NCBI GenBank assembly: GCA_948099385.1
Contig: CANUEZ040000024.1
Span: 22,932,501 to 22,996,500 of the forward strand
DNA length: 64,000 nt
Direction of reading: 5' to 3'
Origin: Fasciola hepatica
Lineage: Eukaryota > Platyhelminthes > Trematoda > Plagiorchiida > Fasciolidae
Part shown: piece after piece, positions 37,451 to 47,984 of the stretch
How positions within the stretch are numbered: the stretch's first letter is position 1
Layout: every line of letters begins with the position of its first letter
Position numbers and translations under genes: made by a program
Notes under the pieces: generated by a model
Databases searched by the model: none
What the model saw: the letters and a program-made list of their open reading frames with translations, nothing else
Told to the model about the DNA's origin: nothing

Positions 37451-37960
37451 CGGAATGTTCAACCGTTGTATCAGATACGTCATCAAATTGCTCGCACGTT
37501 GACCGGGTCCCAGGGAACGCGATTTTGGGGTTCAGCAATAGATTCTTTTGTAGCTCCGGATGATTTATACCAGTAATGAGGCGGTCACACAATATGGTCT
37601 CCAATTGGTCACCGAAATTACACTTCGCAGTCTGCGTTTCCGTATCACGATGAAATCACAAAATTCCATGCTGGGACCAGGTACCAGCGAATGGAATATG
37701 GTACGTTCAGTCGCCTGAAAACTGACCAGAACTACGTGGCCTGAAAGCAGAACGGAAGTACAGCAGGGGCTCTCAGGTATGGTAGGTTTTTCCTCAACTT
37801 GTAGAATGAAAGGCCGCCAGTCATCAGGAAGAATGCATTCTGGTTCTCTTTTGTTCACATCCTTGCGTAAGCTGCATCATAACTCAAACTGTTCAATCCA
37901 GTCATTAATCTCGGATATACCAGCGTGAAGATTCAGCTGTTCAATGCTAGTCAGCTCCAT
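37451..37960 (-). pseudogene. Gypsy gag, 5' part
   Basis: Gag would form the particle core. It starts with an ATG at 37960 (MELTSIEQLNLHAGISEI), 15 bp after the 5' LTR. It then breaks into frames carrying VSFQATERTIFHSLV with CDFIV, and ETILCDRLITGINHPELQKN to CEQFDDVSDTTVEHS. At least two frameshifts occur before the R1 insertion ends the coding match. Confidence 0.75.
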
Positions 37961-37974
37961 GATGCGATGCCCAT

Positions 37975-38261
37975 TGTAATATCAGCAATACCCGAACTGA
38001 TAGGATGTATTGATATCACTCCCACCCGAACTACGCAAACCAAAGTTACAAGAACACCAAGACTGCGGAATAGTATGTCAATTGTATTTTTGAAATGGTT
38101 AGTATGAATATACTAAATTAAGGGAAATAATTGGTAGATTAGAAGTTGATCAATCAGAGCCATCTTTTGCTGAACTTGTCCTCAGTAATTCTAATTGGTT
38201 GAGGCTCATTCTCGTGTGTAACTACGAAACTGTACCTGGCCGTATCACGTGATGGCCACTG
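37975..38261 (-). repeat. 5' LTR of the gypsy element
   Basis: Direct repeat of 33652-33948. The inner end reads TATTACA followed by ATGGGCATCGCATCATGG, where TGG after one base may be the primer-binding site. The outer end diverges from the 3' LTR at CAGTG. Sequence from 38262 to 38358 matches only the solo LTR copy at 26223-26320. Confidence 0.85.
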
Positions 38262-38399
38262 TATCTCCATAGTTTGTAACCATGCTAACTATTCGACGGA
38301 GTTGATTGTGAATAACCAATAGGTTTGAAGGCCAGGATTCGGATATGACCACGATGCGTCATATCTCGAATTTTGTTTGTACCAATGAACAGTTATTAT

Positions 38400-39693
38400 T
38401 TGAATTCAGAAAAGTCTTCTCACTAGTGCCAGTGGGCGGGAACAACACAATGAGCAATCGTGATCTACTTCCAAAATCATTATCCTGGGTACAACTGCTG
38501 GAATATCTCGAAAACCACGAGCTTCTCAGCCTCCACCAACATGGTTTCCGTAAGGGTCACTCTTGTCTGTCCAATCTTCTCCTGGCCAGGGAAAATTAGG
38601 CACAAGCTCAAGCTCAGTGCTACGACACGGACTCCTTCTTTGTAGATTTCAGCAAGGCATCCGACAAGGTGCCAGGTAACCCTATAATTCAAAAACTGAG
38701 GTCCTTATGAATGAAGGAATTAATAACACTTGGATCGACGACTTCCTGAGGGAGAGGTCATTCCTGTGAGGGTCGCAAAGTCCTGCTCAAAGTGACAAGC
38801 GGCTTGAACTGGACTTTAACAAGACTCAGTCTTAAGCCCACTGCGGTTTTTGGTGTTCATCAATAACCTACAGCTACGATTCAAGTCTCCCAGTCTGACC
38901 TACACTGATTAAAGAAACATCTGGCGAGTTATTAGGACCGATACCGACCATCATGATCTACAGCGGATCTGGGCTCTCTTTTGATCTGGTCCTCATCTTG
39001 GTCGCCTCCGGTCAACGCACAAACAGATGGAGATAGGATGACCGAGGCCAAAAGGTGTCCTTACCTTCCAGGGGTTGAATCATCCGATGACCACCTGCGA
39101 GCGTGACCTAAGTTCGACAGTGATTTCGTCGCTCCAAACTCGCGACCACACTGGTAAGGTATATGTCTCAGCTTGGAGCATACTTGGTGCCATCCGACTT
39201 TCACCCGGGAGGCTATCCTACGCTGCCTCCAGATTGTTTTACGCTGCCCCCATCCTTCCACGACTGGAGATTTGCGGAGCTGCTGCTTTCCCGTGCATAA
39301 CCATTGAGTTGCAGAAGCTAGAGAGAGCGCAGAGGTTAGCTACCGTGTTAGCTGTTGGATTACGGGGACCACCTACTACGCGCGGTTGCAGGTAACAGGT
39401 TTTTTCCAGGAGGTGTATCGTAGAGTAAGAGGAGACGTGATCTGCGTCCGGCAGATAATCCGGGGGGAGATGGGGCCGAAACTGGGAGCAAAACACTCCT
39501 TTTAGGATCAAGAACATACGAGGGGGCATTCTTTGACACTCATGAAGCTGTAGTTGATAGAACTAAAGTTGATCTACCGTCTATTTAGAAAGGTGACCAA
39601 TTTGTGGAACTCGCTTTCAGCTTACGGAGTGGAAGAGCAGCACCGAGAGAGTTTCAAGTTACAGCTGGATGTGCAGCTGTAATCTCATTTGAA
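38400..39693 (+). pseudogene. CR1-like LINE reverse transcriptase fragment
   Basis: A degenerate reverse transcriptase of the CR1/jockey type. In changing frames one reads LLEYLENHELLSLHQHGFRK followed by GHSCLSNLL, FVDFSKASDKVP (motif A) near 38640, and a weak motif near 38900. A conserved C-terminal thumb follows: TCERDLSSTVISS, GRLSYAASR, FPCITIELQKLERAQRLAT near 39280. YRRVRGD lies near 39413 and VTNLWNSLSAYGVEEQHR near 39595. The YADD box is not preserved. The LINE's N-terminal half is missing, as usual for 5' truncation, and it abuts the gypsy LTR. Confidence 0.75.
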
Positions 39694-39780
39694 TAGTGAG
39701 GAGAGTAAATGGACGAAGAGTCCATTTTTAGAATCATACGGTTATTTTGTCCATTAACATGGCTAACCTTCAGAACAAGG
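39674..39780 (+). repeat. Repeat unit, 3' part, plus orientation
   Basis: Contains CAGCTGTAATCTCATTTGAA, TCCATTTTTAGAATCA (39721-39736) and GGCTAACCTTCAGAACA (39761-39777). All three recur inverted within 39977-40094. It follows the CR1-like fragment without a gap and may be that element's 3' end. Confidence 0.7.
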
Positions 39781-39812
39781 GCAGACGGTGGCAAGTATGG
39801 ATTTTCGAGATA

Positions 39813-39960
39813 AGTAGTATGGTGTTGTATCTGGATGACAGGACAAAATTTTCCCGGAAATAAACTATCGGTTTCGCGGCTGTTGACGCTCATCAGATGT
39901 GCGTTCCTGGTACTCTTCAGCCCAATCATCCCTATAAATGGGCATTTGGAAGCTCTTGCT
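39813..39960 (+). repeat. Repeat unit, 5' part, plus orientation
   Basis: Begins AGTAGTATGGTGTTGTATCT and GGATGACAGGAC, then TTTCGCGGCTGTTG and a diverged block. It matches the minus strand from 40245 to about 40110. It is a second, truncated unit head to tail with the previous one. Confidence 0.65.
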
Positions 39961-39976
39961 TGGGACCATGTGTCCA

Positions 39977-40245
39977 TGTTCTGAAGGTTAGCCTTATTAA
40001 CGGGCGAAATAACTTTGAAAGAATCACCGTGTGATTCTAAAAATGGAATCCTGGTCTATCCACGTTCTATAAGATTCAAATGAGATTCCAGCTGCAAACC
40101 AGCTGTGAAGCGCTCTAGTATGGGAAGGATTAGGCAGAAGAGCATCAGGTACGCATACCTGATGAGTGGCAACAACCGCGAAAAAGGTCGTTGGCTTTCG
40201 GGGATATTTCGTCCTGTCATCCAGATATAACGCCGTACTACTCAT
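39977..40245 (-). repeat. Repeat unit, complete, minus orientation
   Basis: On the minus strand the order is AGTAGTACGGCGTTATATCT, TTTCGCGGTTGTTGCC, CAGCTGGAATCTCATTTGAA, TCCATTTTTAGAATCA and GGCTAACCTTCAGAACA. It therefore joins both partial plus-strand copies into one unit of about 270 bp. Confidence 0.65.
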
Positions 40246-40407
40246 TTAAAGCTGGATGCTTACGTCAACAAGAAGTCGCTACGATGTCTTTCCGGAGACC
40301 TACAGTCCGGAGCAATTGGAGATGAGGCTCACACGGGAAGAGTCTCACTGCCTCTAATCATGGAAATCGAAGACTGAAACTGTTGCCCACTTTACAAAGA
40401 TGGGCAT

Positions 40408-40468
40408 GTATAGTTCTGTTTACACGAAATACGAAAACAACGGAACACCGTTTCAGCTCCATTGCTAA
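40408..40468 (+). mobile_element. Tigger-like transposon end, isolated
   Basis: TATAGTTCTGTTTACACGAA and CCGTTTCAGCTCCATTGCT match the 3' terminus of the Tigger element at 62369-62428. No transposase sequence was recognised next to it. Confidence 0.5.
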
Positions 40469-43319
40469 ACGAAAGCTAAACTGGCAGGTAGCATTTTTTT
40501 GGTATAGTTTGGGCTTCCATCTGTTGATTGCCACAGCATCCGTAAGCCTGAACAGGCGGACACTCACTATAGTGTATACTATCCACGATGACTTGTGGTG
40601 GTCGACTTTGTGCTCTCTTCCTAGTCGGACGCTCTATCATCAGTTACATCTTGTTGGACACGCGGCCTCCTTCTTTCATCTTTAATATGCTCTGTACAAA
40701 CGTAGAGAAGTATAACTTCATCACTTTCCATTAGACACCACTTGAGATGAAGCTAAATAGTTTCAGACGGGAAGTGGACAATCACATGATTCTGGGCTCG
40801 TTTTCAATGCCACAGTAGCCCACACGTTATGGTTCCTCGTATACATGTGGTTGTTTTGTTTTCATTACGGATCAGGATTATTTCCTGTTCCACGACTGAG
40901 TTACAGATGTGTGAGTTATCAAAGATCAGCTGGTGCTTTGCTAATGTAGATTGATATCACCAGTAAGGAATATTTTACAGTCAAACGATACCCAATAGTA
41001 GTTCAGACGATCTAAGGTCTTATACAAAAGGACAAACAATCGGTCGTCGATACAGCCGAACCAGTTTTTTGACGTTTGAAAAGTGACCCATGTCTCCTCA
41101 CGTGTATATACTGATATTTCCTGCTTTCGACACCTGGATCATGACGAAAATGGCTTAAGATCGGTGTGAAGTCATGTCTGTTAGAACTACCTAACACGTC
41201 TCCAAACACACCTGTCTATTTGTGGTAAATAGGGCCAGCCAAATTCACTTTTCTCCCAACCTTTTTTTCTGAAAATTTCCTGATTTAAGCCATTAGTGGC
41301 AGAAAGAAAGCGCACTTTTGGGATTACAATTAGCACCATTTTACGATCAGATTTCCATGGCTTATGCTCGCATTTCAGTGCGAATGTACGCACACGAGTG
41401 GATCTCTGCGGTATCTACAGCGGGACATTCAAATGCCTGAATAAATCCGATTGTGAAAAGAAGACAAAACGTCCCAGACACACACAGCTTTGCTAATTCG
41501 GCTATCGTTTTTCTCCGTCAAGTTGGCCATACCGTGATGTCAAGTACGTCAGTAAAATGCTCCAGCGACAGGCCTGGGGCCAGCCCTAATCTGCGCCGAC
41601 ACTTGCGTCCGTCCAACTTTGCCACACCAATTCAAGCCACCAAACTGACCCGACGGAGCCCATTGGGTTGTGCCTAACACGTTGCACTGTTGCACGCATT
41701 TCCACTGGAGGGACGGCCGTGACTTTTTTCGCGATGAGCGTCCTCATTGTGATCAAGCCGGTGTGCCCGGCCTCGGATGAAGAGGTTTAGTTATCGGAGC
41801 GGCTTCTGCTGTTACCACTTCCGTCCCGTGATTGAGATGAGGAAAGACGACATATATTGATGGATTTGGTCACGTTGATCGTCCTGTGAGATAAACATGA
41901 GATGGGAGACCAGGAGACTTAATGACCAGAGCCCACGAGCCAAGGCACGCCAAGCTTTCAGAACCGCTCGGAAAGAAGTGGCGATTTGTCAAAGCAGGAC
42001 GGCACCAGGTTGATTTAAACAAATAGGCTTCAAACAAGCAGTAGATTGATGGGACTGAAACTGACCTGAATTCCTAACCTGTCAAAGAGACTGGCCAACG
42101 TTTGGTTGATCAATTATATGCTTTAAGGGATGGCTAATGAGAGTCACTCATATGTCATTGTGTCTTCCTAAAGGGACCTACCTGCCCTGGTTGTGTAAAT
42201 ACCTTGAGGTCCAGTTACGCCTGACTGTAAGCCACTTCATGTGACTATAAAGAAAGGTGCTTCGAGTAAAAATGATAAACTACATATAGCTGGTGGAAGA
42301 CCCGATACCGGAACTGGATGAGTTCCTGAGGTGTAGCAATCATTCCGATAGTAGACCTAACTACAGATACCTATTTTTAAACAAGGCGCACCCAAACTCT
42401 AGACTCGCAATTGCGTCTTCATTGAGTTTGATATTTTTGGGTCGTCGAAGAGTCGCTACAGATGCACAGTGATAACCACCCAGTACTGCGATCGATCTTT
42501 TCCTCACGGTGAGTAGCCTACACTCAAATATTTATCCACGGTCCCTGTTGGATTTATACTGTCGAGGCAGATACCTTAACATAAAAGACGTAGCTGGACG
42601 GACATGCTGATAAGTCCCACTTCTTTTGTTCTCTGACGGGTAAAAATGAGTTAGCTTACTAGTGTACGTCCACGTAAATCTGACTGTGAGTCGCTTAGAA
42701 GTTCTATCCTATGCTAACGCATCATACTTAGATTTGTTCCATTCCAAAGGAGGTGAAAACGCAAAGAAGTAATCAAAATTGGGACACTGAAACAGGATGT
42801 TACCGCGGACAAAACACAAATAAACGTGCTTGATTCCCAGACCTGTCCTAGTTCTCGCCATTCGTTTTTACCCGACTGCAGCCTCGCCTCCTCCACAGCA
42901 AGTGAGCAGAGCCAATGAAAATTTGACAAGCAAAATTCCATGTACGTGTACGCGTGCAGTCGTCCATGCTTTTGAGGTATACTTTGGAAAAGCATCCCAA
43001 TTGAAGCCTAACAAGCAAGCACCCAACACCTTATTTGGCGTAATACAGCGTCACGTGCATTGTGGCTGAAAATGATTGGGTATTCAAATTCCCATTGATA
43101 CGGTTTCTGATTCACTGCTCACTTTCCCCATGAACACATGTAGTTCACCAAACGTTTACCTACCTGTTCACTCAGTTTTACTCACTAGCATTCTTAGTTT
43201 GGGTCATAATGGGGATTTTGTGCACCAATGTAATCCTCTTAACCACTCGTTCTATTTTTTTTCCAGAATATACAATTTCCATATCAACTCAAACACTATT
43301 CCAAGGGAACAGAAAGAAT
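40469..43319. other. No gene recognised
   Basis: About 2.85 kb with frames under 115 codons and no motif I can identify. Confidence 0.4.
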
Positions 43320-43505
43320 ACACAAGTTGTGAGATACAAGCACTTCGTTTACTCTTGTCCACCGCGTACGTAAAACATTTTAGTTCACATATCATACAAC
43401 GAGAAAAATAACACAGTGGAAAGGGCTTGATTGTAAGTTATGACAGCGCGCTCGGTAGGGGGAGGGAGAAGTCTGTTCGGTTAGTGCCAAGGCAAACAAA
43501 CATTT
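43320..43505 (-). repeat. Penelope-like terminal sequence, outer left copy
   Basis: The reverse complement of 48000-48195, with only scattered differences. It contains TACGTAAAACATTTTAG and AGAAGTCTGTTCGGTTAGTG. It closes the Penelope-like locus on the left as the inverted partner of the right end. Confidence 0.8.
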
Positions 43506-43620
43506 TGTTTCAACTAGCTGATATCTCAGAGCAATACCTTTCCGAGCCCATACGCCAATGGCGTTGTTTGTCGTCAGGACAGCGAACGGCTGTTAAACAG
43601 CTCAAACAAATGGACGACTT
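43506..43620 (+). pseudogene. Penelope-like RT fragment, plus orientation
   Basis: The codons read QLADISEQYLSEPIRQWRCL and AVKQLKQMDD, matching the minus-strand copy's LVDISEQYFSAPIRQWCCL and AVKQLKRMND. It is therefore an internal piece of the element in opposite orientation to its neighbours. At GACGACTT it joins directly to the inverted terminal sequence CATGAGAACAGAGAGAAG. Confidence 0.75.
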
Positions 43621-43860
43621 CATGAGAACAGAGAGAAGAAGTAAGTCGCGAGATGCAAGCAAATCGTTTACTCTTGTCAACCGCGGACGTAAAACGTGCC
43701 AGTATATATACATGGTACAGTAGGGGGGTAAACGCAACAGTGAAGTAGACACGATCGAACGTTCTTACAGTACGTACTTTGGGGAGAGTGAAGTCTGTCG
43801 TGTTACCGCCAAAGTAAACAAACATTTTGGGTCAGTCGTTTTTGTGCACAGAGTGCTGGC
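43621..43860 (-). repeat. 3' terminal repeat (pLTR-like) of Penelope-like copy A
   Basis: Sequence after the endonuclease domain. On the minus strand it runs from TTTGTGCACAAAAACGACTG through GACAAGAGTAAACGATTTGC to TTCTCTCTGTTCTCATGA. The last words recur at the 5' end of copies A and B (46230-46310), as expected of the terminal repeats of this class. Confidence 0.65.
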
Positions 43861-44780
43861 TGATGCATCATGATTAGAATAGCTTCACTGAACGCTAATA
43901 GTTTCGGTGTTGGATTGCCCAGCAATGCTTTGAAACACTGGGTCAGGTCAACTTTGTGACCTGATGCAATCAAGTGTCGTCCAATCGAAGAAGCTGGCGG
44001 TTTCACGTCGTTGTGTATTGCCCAGGCAGGTTGCGTCATCAAGTTTGACAGCCATCTGGGTATGTGTTCTGACACTCGTTGAGTCAAGCAACGATCCGCC
44101 CTGCCAATGTATACTTCACCGCAACTGCAAGTGAACTGATAGACAATATGTGAGACATTGGGATCGGCAAGACTGTTTGAGTGATTTTGAAAACATAACC
44201 TTTTGGTCATCTGCAGCAAACGCAACTGCGCCGCTGTGTATGTGTGCCTTAGAGCTGACTTAAGATTACAATTTACTTGATTAAATAAATGATGTCCTTT
44301 AAAAGGCAAAGTGATAAAAACTTGCTTCTCCTCGACGTTCATTGTTTTCTCGCGCACAAGTCTCGGCTTCTGATGTTGTCCGGTAAAGTTTTCCGGATAA
44401 CCGTTGGTCAGCGGCGCGCTTTTTATGAACTCCTCTTCATTTTGTACTCGATCTTGCGTACGGATTTTCTGGGCTCCGTTGAAGAGAGTTCTGACCAACC
44501 CACGTTTGTAAGCCACTGGAGCGAAGCTGAAGAATTGTAAATAACGTCCGTCCCACATTGTTTTTTGGTGGATTCTGCGCTGTAGATTCCCATCCTCAGG
44601 CCAGGTTAATAAAATAACTAGAAAGGGCAAACTGTTATCGCATTCTTCTTCGCGAGATACACTGAGGTTTAGATGAATAGAGTTAAGAGCGTTAAAGCAA
44701 GGGATAAAACGTTCTTCAGTCGTGAAAATTAAAATCATCCACGTATCGTCTGTAAAATAGAAATTGGGAAATATTACCAC
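43803..44780 (-). pseudogene. Penelope-like copy A: C-terminal RT, linker and GIY-YIG endonuclease
   Basis: This frame continues the reverse transcriptase after a frameshift right behind its catalytic YVDD. It begins with TTEERFIPCFNALNSIHLNL, passes through AYKRGLVRTLFNGAQKI and KQVFITLPFKG, and ends with the nuclease: SHIVYQFTCSCGEVYIGRAD and RCLTQRVSEHIPRWL. The two Tyr-containing blocks and the conserved Arg fit the GIY-YIG fold that nicks target DNA in Penelope-like elements. No internal stop lies within 325 codons. It overlaps the upstream frame by about 65 bp, which is the frameshift zone. Confidence 0.85.
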
Positions 44781-46278
44781 AGAGCTGTTTTTCGCTCATA
44801 CCGAAAAAGACACCTGCCAAGGTTGGGCCCAGAGGGCTTCTCATGGCCACACCATCCGTTTGTTTGTGAGCTTTACTTTCAAAATTGAATCGAATGTTTT
44901 CTGTGCATAAAAGAATGAGTTTTTTAAGGTATTCAACAGGAATAGGCAAGTGAAAGTTGTGCGAAGAAATTAAATCACATAGATAATCTACTGTTTCACG
45001 AAGAGGAACCTTTGTAAAAAGTGACTCAACATCGACGGAATACCTTTTATCCAAACTCACTGCAATACTACGTAGCAAATTCGCGAGTTCAAATGAGTCA
45101 TGTAGACAAAATGGAGTTATGTGTTTCCGAACGGGGGTAAGAATCTCGATGAGCCACCGGGAAAGTTTGTGATAAGCCGAGTTTTGCATGCATAATATCG
45201 GCCTCAAAGGGACTCCAGGCTTGTGTACCTTGTGTGATCCTCTCAAGTAGGGCGTCTGTGTTCCAAGTGGTTTCAGCTTCTTGTATGTAGTTTCAGAAAT
45301 GAAACCATGTAGGAGTAAATTTTGGGATTGTCTTGATATTTGTTTCTCTGTCAACATATTGTTCTCTGGAGTAGTATCCAGTTTGAAACGATGCGCGTCG
45401 GAAAGTATCTGTTCCATCTTTTTCATGTATTCTTTCTTTTCCATAATTGTTGTGCCTGATCCTTTGTCCGGTTGCACAAACAATAAATCATTCATTCGTT
45501 TGAGTTGTTTAACCGCCATCTGATTTTCTTGTGGTAAACAACACCACTGACGTATGGGAGCAGAGAAGTATTGTTCAGAAATATCAACCAGCTTGGCCTT
45601 GAACCAGCCAGCTTTGTTGGATGACGGGGGCATTAGATCTTTAACTTGATCATAAAGGTTCTCGAACTGAACGCATGTTCGTAGCTGGCTTACTTGCTTG
45701 GGCGGCACTTTGAAATTTAATCCCAACGACAAGACCTCATGTTGCGCTGTAGTCAACTGACAACCGGAAAGATTGTGAATGAATGCGCCTGTGTCTGTCG
45801 GGAATAATGACCACTGTTGCGTTTTGCACATGCTGCCCTCAAGGCTTTTGATTGTTTTCACCCTGGTTCTTCGTACCATTTCTCTTGAAAAGTTCTCAAA
45901 TTTGATTCGACAGAATAAAGATAACGTGCCGAGAACAGTCACGAAACGCTTTTGTGTTTCAATGAGCTTGAACATCTCCTCACGTGCGGCCTCAATGTGG
46001 GCATTTGTGGTTCTTACGAGATTGATGTTGTTCCTTGGCAAATTCTCTTTCGATAAAAGTTTCACAAATCGATTTGGAAAACGACAAGGTAGTACGCGTT
46101 CAGTAAGGAATTCGATACGCGCCTTTCCTACTGCCGTTTTGCAGCGTAATGTTATTAGACGATCGAGAGATCGCGAGACACCAGAGGGGAGTCTTCGCTT
46201 GAGAAATTTGAAACATTGGGTCCCCTTTATCCAATTCATGAGAACAGAGAGAAGACATAAGTCGCGAGATGCAAGCAT
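44716..46278 (-). pseudogene. Penelope-like copy A: reverse transcriptase
   Basis: This 520-codon frame starts inside the terminal repeat (MLASRDLCLLSVLMN). It passes through an N-terminal region and then shows LFVQPDKGSGTTIM near residue 268, LRGSHKVHKPGVPLRPI, DVESLFTKVPLRETVDYLC, KQTDGVAMRSPLGPTLAGVF and the catalytic FYRRYVDD. In GVAMRSPLGP the usual Gly is Arg. It then runs out of frame after YVDD, at about 44740. The element belongs to the Penelope group, whose RT is closest to telomerase RT. Length and domain order are near complete, so this is a relatively young but broken copy. Confidence 0.9.
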
Positions 46279-46339
46279 TTCGACTTATGTCTTCTCTCTG
46301 TTCTCATGAATTGGATAAAGGGGACCCAATGTTTCAAAT
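46206..46339. repeat. Perfect 59-bp inverted repeat joining copies A and B
   Basis: The arms at 46206-46264 and 46281-46339 are exact reverse complements by my base-by-base check. The 16-bp centre reads CGAGATGCAAGCATTT. The arms contain TCCAATTCATGAGAACAGAG and AACATTGGGTCCCCTTT. They are the 5' ends of the two head-to-head Penelope-like copies. Confidence 0.95.
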
Positions 46340-46802
46340 GGACGACTTATTGTTCCTCCAACCAGATAAAGGATCAGGTATTGTAATCATGAAGAAGAAT
46401 GAGTACATGCAGAAGATGGAAGACATTCTTTCTGATACACAACGTTTAAAACCGGACACTACCCTGGATAACAATGTGCTAAAAGGGAAACAGATATCCA
46501 GACAACTACAGATTCTGCTCTTACATAGATTTATATCTGAAAACACATACGAGAGGCTAAAACCAGTCGGAACACAAACGCCTTATTTAAGAGGGTCACC
46601 AAAAGTCCACAAGTCTGAAGTTCCTTTGAGATCTATACAATGCATACAAAACTCGGCATATCATAAACTCGCGCGTTGGCTTGTTGAAATCCTTGCCCCC
46701 ATTCGGAAACATCTAACGCCATTCTGTCTACAGGACTCGTGTGAACTTGCAGACACATTGAACAAGATTTCGGTGAGTTCTGAAAAAAATGTACTCAGTT
46801 GA
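46281..46802 (+). pseudogene. Penelope-like copy B: reverse transcriptase, N-terminal part
   Basis: It starts with the terminal sequence and then jumps within CAAAT from the element's start (GDPMFQ) to MDDLLFLQPDKGSG, so about 250 codons of N-terminal sequence present in copy A are missing. It continues KKNEYMQKMEDILSD and LRGSPKVHKSEVPLR to ISVSSEKN. The frame then breaks at an A run near 46786-46792. Confidence 0.85.
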
Positions 46803-47385
46803 TATTGAGTCCCTTTTCACTAAAATACCTCTTCGTGAGACGGTTGATTATCTGTGTGATTTTATTTCTTCGCATAACTTTAATTTACCTATTCCTATTG
46901 ATTACATCAAGGAACTCATTCTTTTTTGCACAGAGAATATCCGTTTTAATTTTGAAGGAAAACTCTACAAGCAGATTGATGGTGTGGCCATGGGTAGTCA
47001 TCTGGGTCCGACCTTGGCAGATGTTTTTCTGGGGATGATCGAAAGAAAACTCTGTGATAATATTCCTCAATTTCCCTTTTGCAGACGAAATGTTGACGAC
47101 ATTTTAATTTTTCCGAATAAGGAACATTTTATTCCTTTTAATAAGACCATAAACTCTATTCTTCCTAATCTTTCTGTTACTCACGAAGAAGAACGTGCCA
47201 ATAACTTATCTTTTTTAGATATTCTAATAACCAGATGTTCCGATGGAACATTGCAAAGGTGTATTTATCGCAAAAGCTACCTGGGGTGGTTGCTATTTAC
47301 AATTCTCCAGCTTTGCACTAATGGCCTACAGACGTGGATTAGTCCGAACTCTCTTCAACAGAGCCCAGAAAATCTGCACCAGTGA
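46789..47385 (+). pseudogene. Penelope-like copy B: reverse transcriptase palm
   Basis: This frame follows the shift and reads YSVDIESLFTKIPLRETVDY, IDGVAMGSHLGPTLADVF and FCRRNVDDILIF. The catalytic box is NVDD, where copy A has YVDD; both aspartates remain. HEEERANNLSFLDILITR follows, then the frame is lost near 47270. Confidence 0.85.
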
Positions 47386-47863
47386 TCAAGTGCAACATGA
47401 AGCGGAGTTCATAAAAAGAACGTTGCTGGTCAATGGTTATCCCAAGAAGTTCATTGAGCATCATCGAAAACCGAGAAAAGCTTGCGAAAAGCTAATCACG
47501 GTCAAGAAGAAGCAAGTTTTTATTATTTTACCGTTTAAAAGTGACCACATATTTAATCAAATAAACAGGAGTCCTAATTCAGCCACAAGGTTTACATATA
47601 TAGTGCGCAATTACGCCTGTTGTAGACCACCAAAAGATCAAGCTTCAAAAATTACTCAAATAGTCTTACCGATCCTAATGCCTCACATGTTGTCTATCGG
47701 TTCACTTGCAGTTTGCGGTGACGTATACATTGGCAGGGTGGATCGTTGCTTGTCTCAACGAGTGTCGGAGCCCATATCCAAAAGGTTGGCAAAATCAGTG
47801 ACGCAATGCCATGCGGCCGCAAAAAATGACGTCAAATCTCTAGCCTCCTCAGTCGCAAAATAA
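47243..47863 (+). pseudogene. Penelope-like copy B: linker and GIY-YIG endonuclease
   Basis: Third frame of copy B: TWGGCYLQFSSFALMAYRRG, KKKQVFIILPFKSDHIFNQI and the nuclease block VCGDVYIGRVDRCLSQRVSE. The first GIY block is degraded (LSIGSLAVCGDVYIG). It matches copy A along its whole length at clearly lower than identical level, so A and B are not simple recent duplicates. Confidence 0.85.
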
Positions 47864-47984
47864 ATACATCAGGTCACAAAGTTGACCTGACGATATCCTT
47901 CACAGTGTTGTTGGGCCACCCCAAATCGAACCCGCTAGAATTCAGTGAAGCGATGCTTATCATGATACATCGGCCGGCTTTTTG

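Larger units (their letters stand above)
33652..38261 (-). mobile_element. Ty3/gypsy LTR retrotransposon, decayed, with R1 insertion in gag
   Basis: The element lies on the minus strand between two direct LTRs of about 290 bp. Order from its 5' end: LTR, gag, zinc-knuckle region, protease, reverse transcriptase, RNase H, integrase, LTR. That order (integrase after RNase H) is the Ty3/gypsy one. Every domain is broken by stops, frameshifts or motif loss. An R1 copy sits inside gag. No target-site duplication could be assigned. The right LTR is followed almost directly by a CR1-like fragment. Confidence 0.9.
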
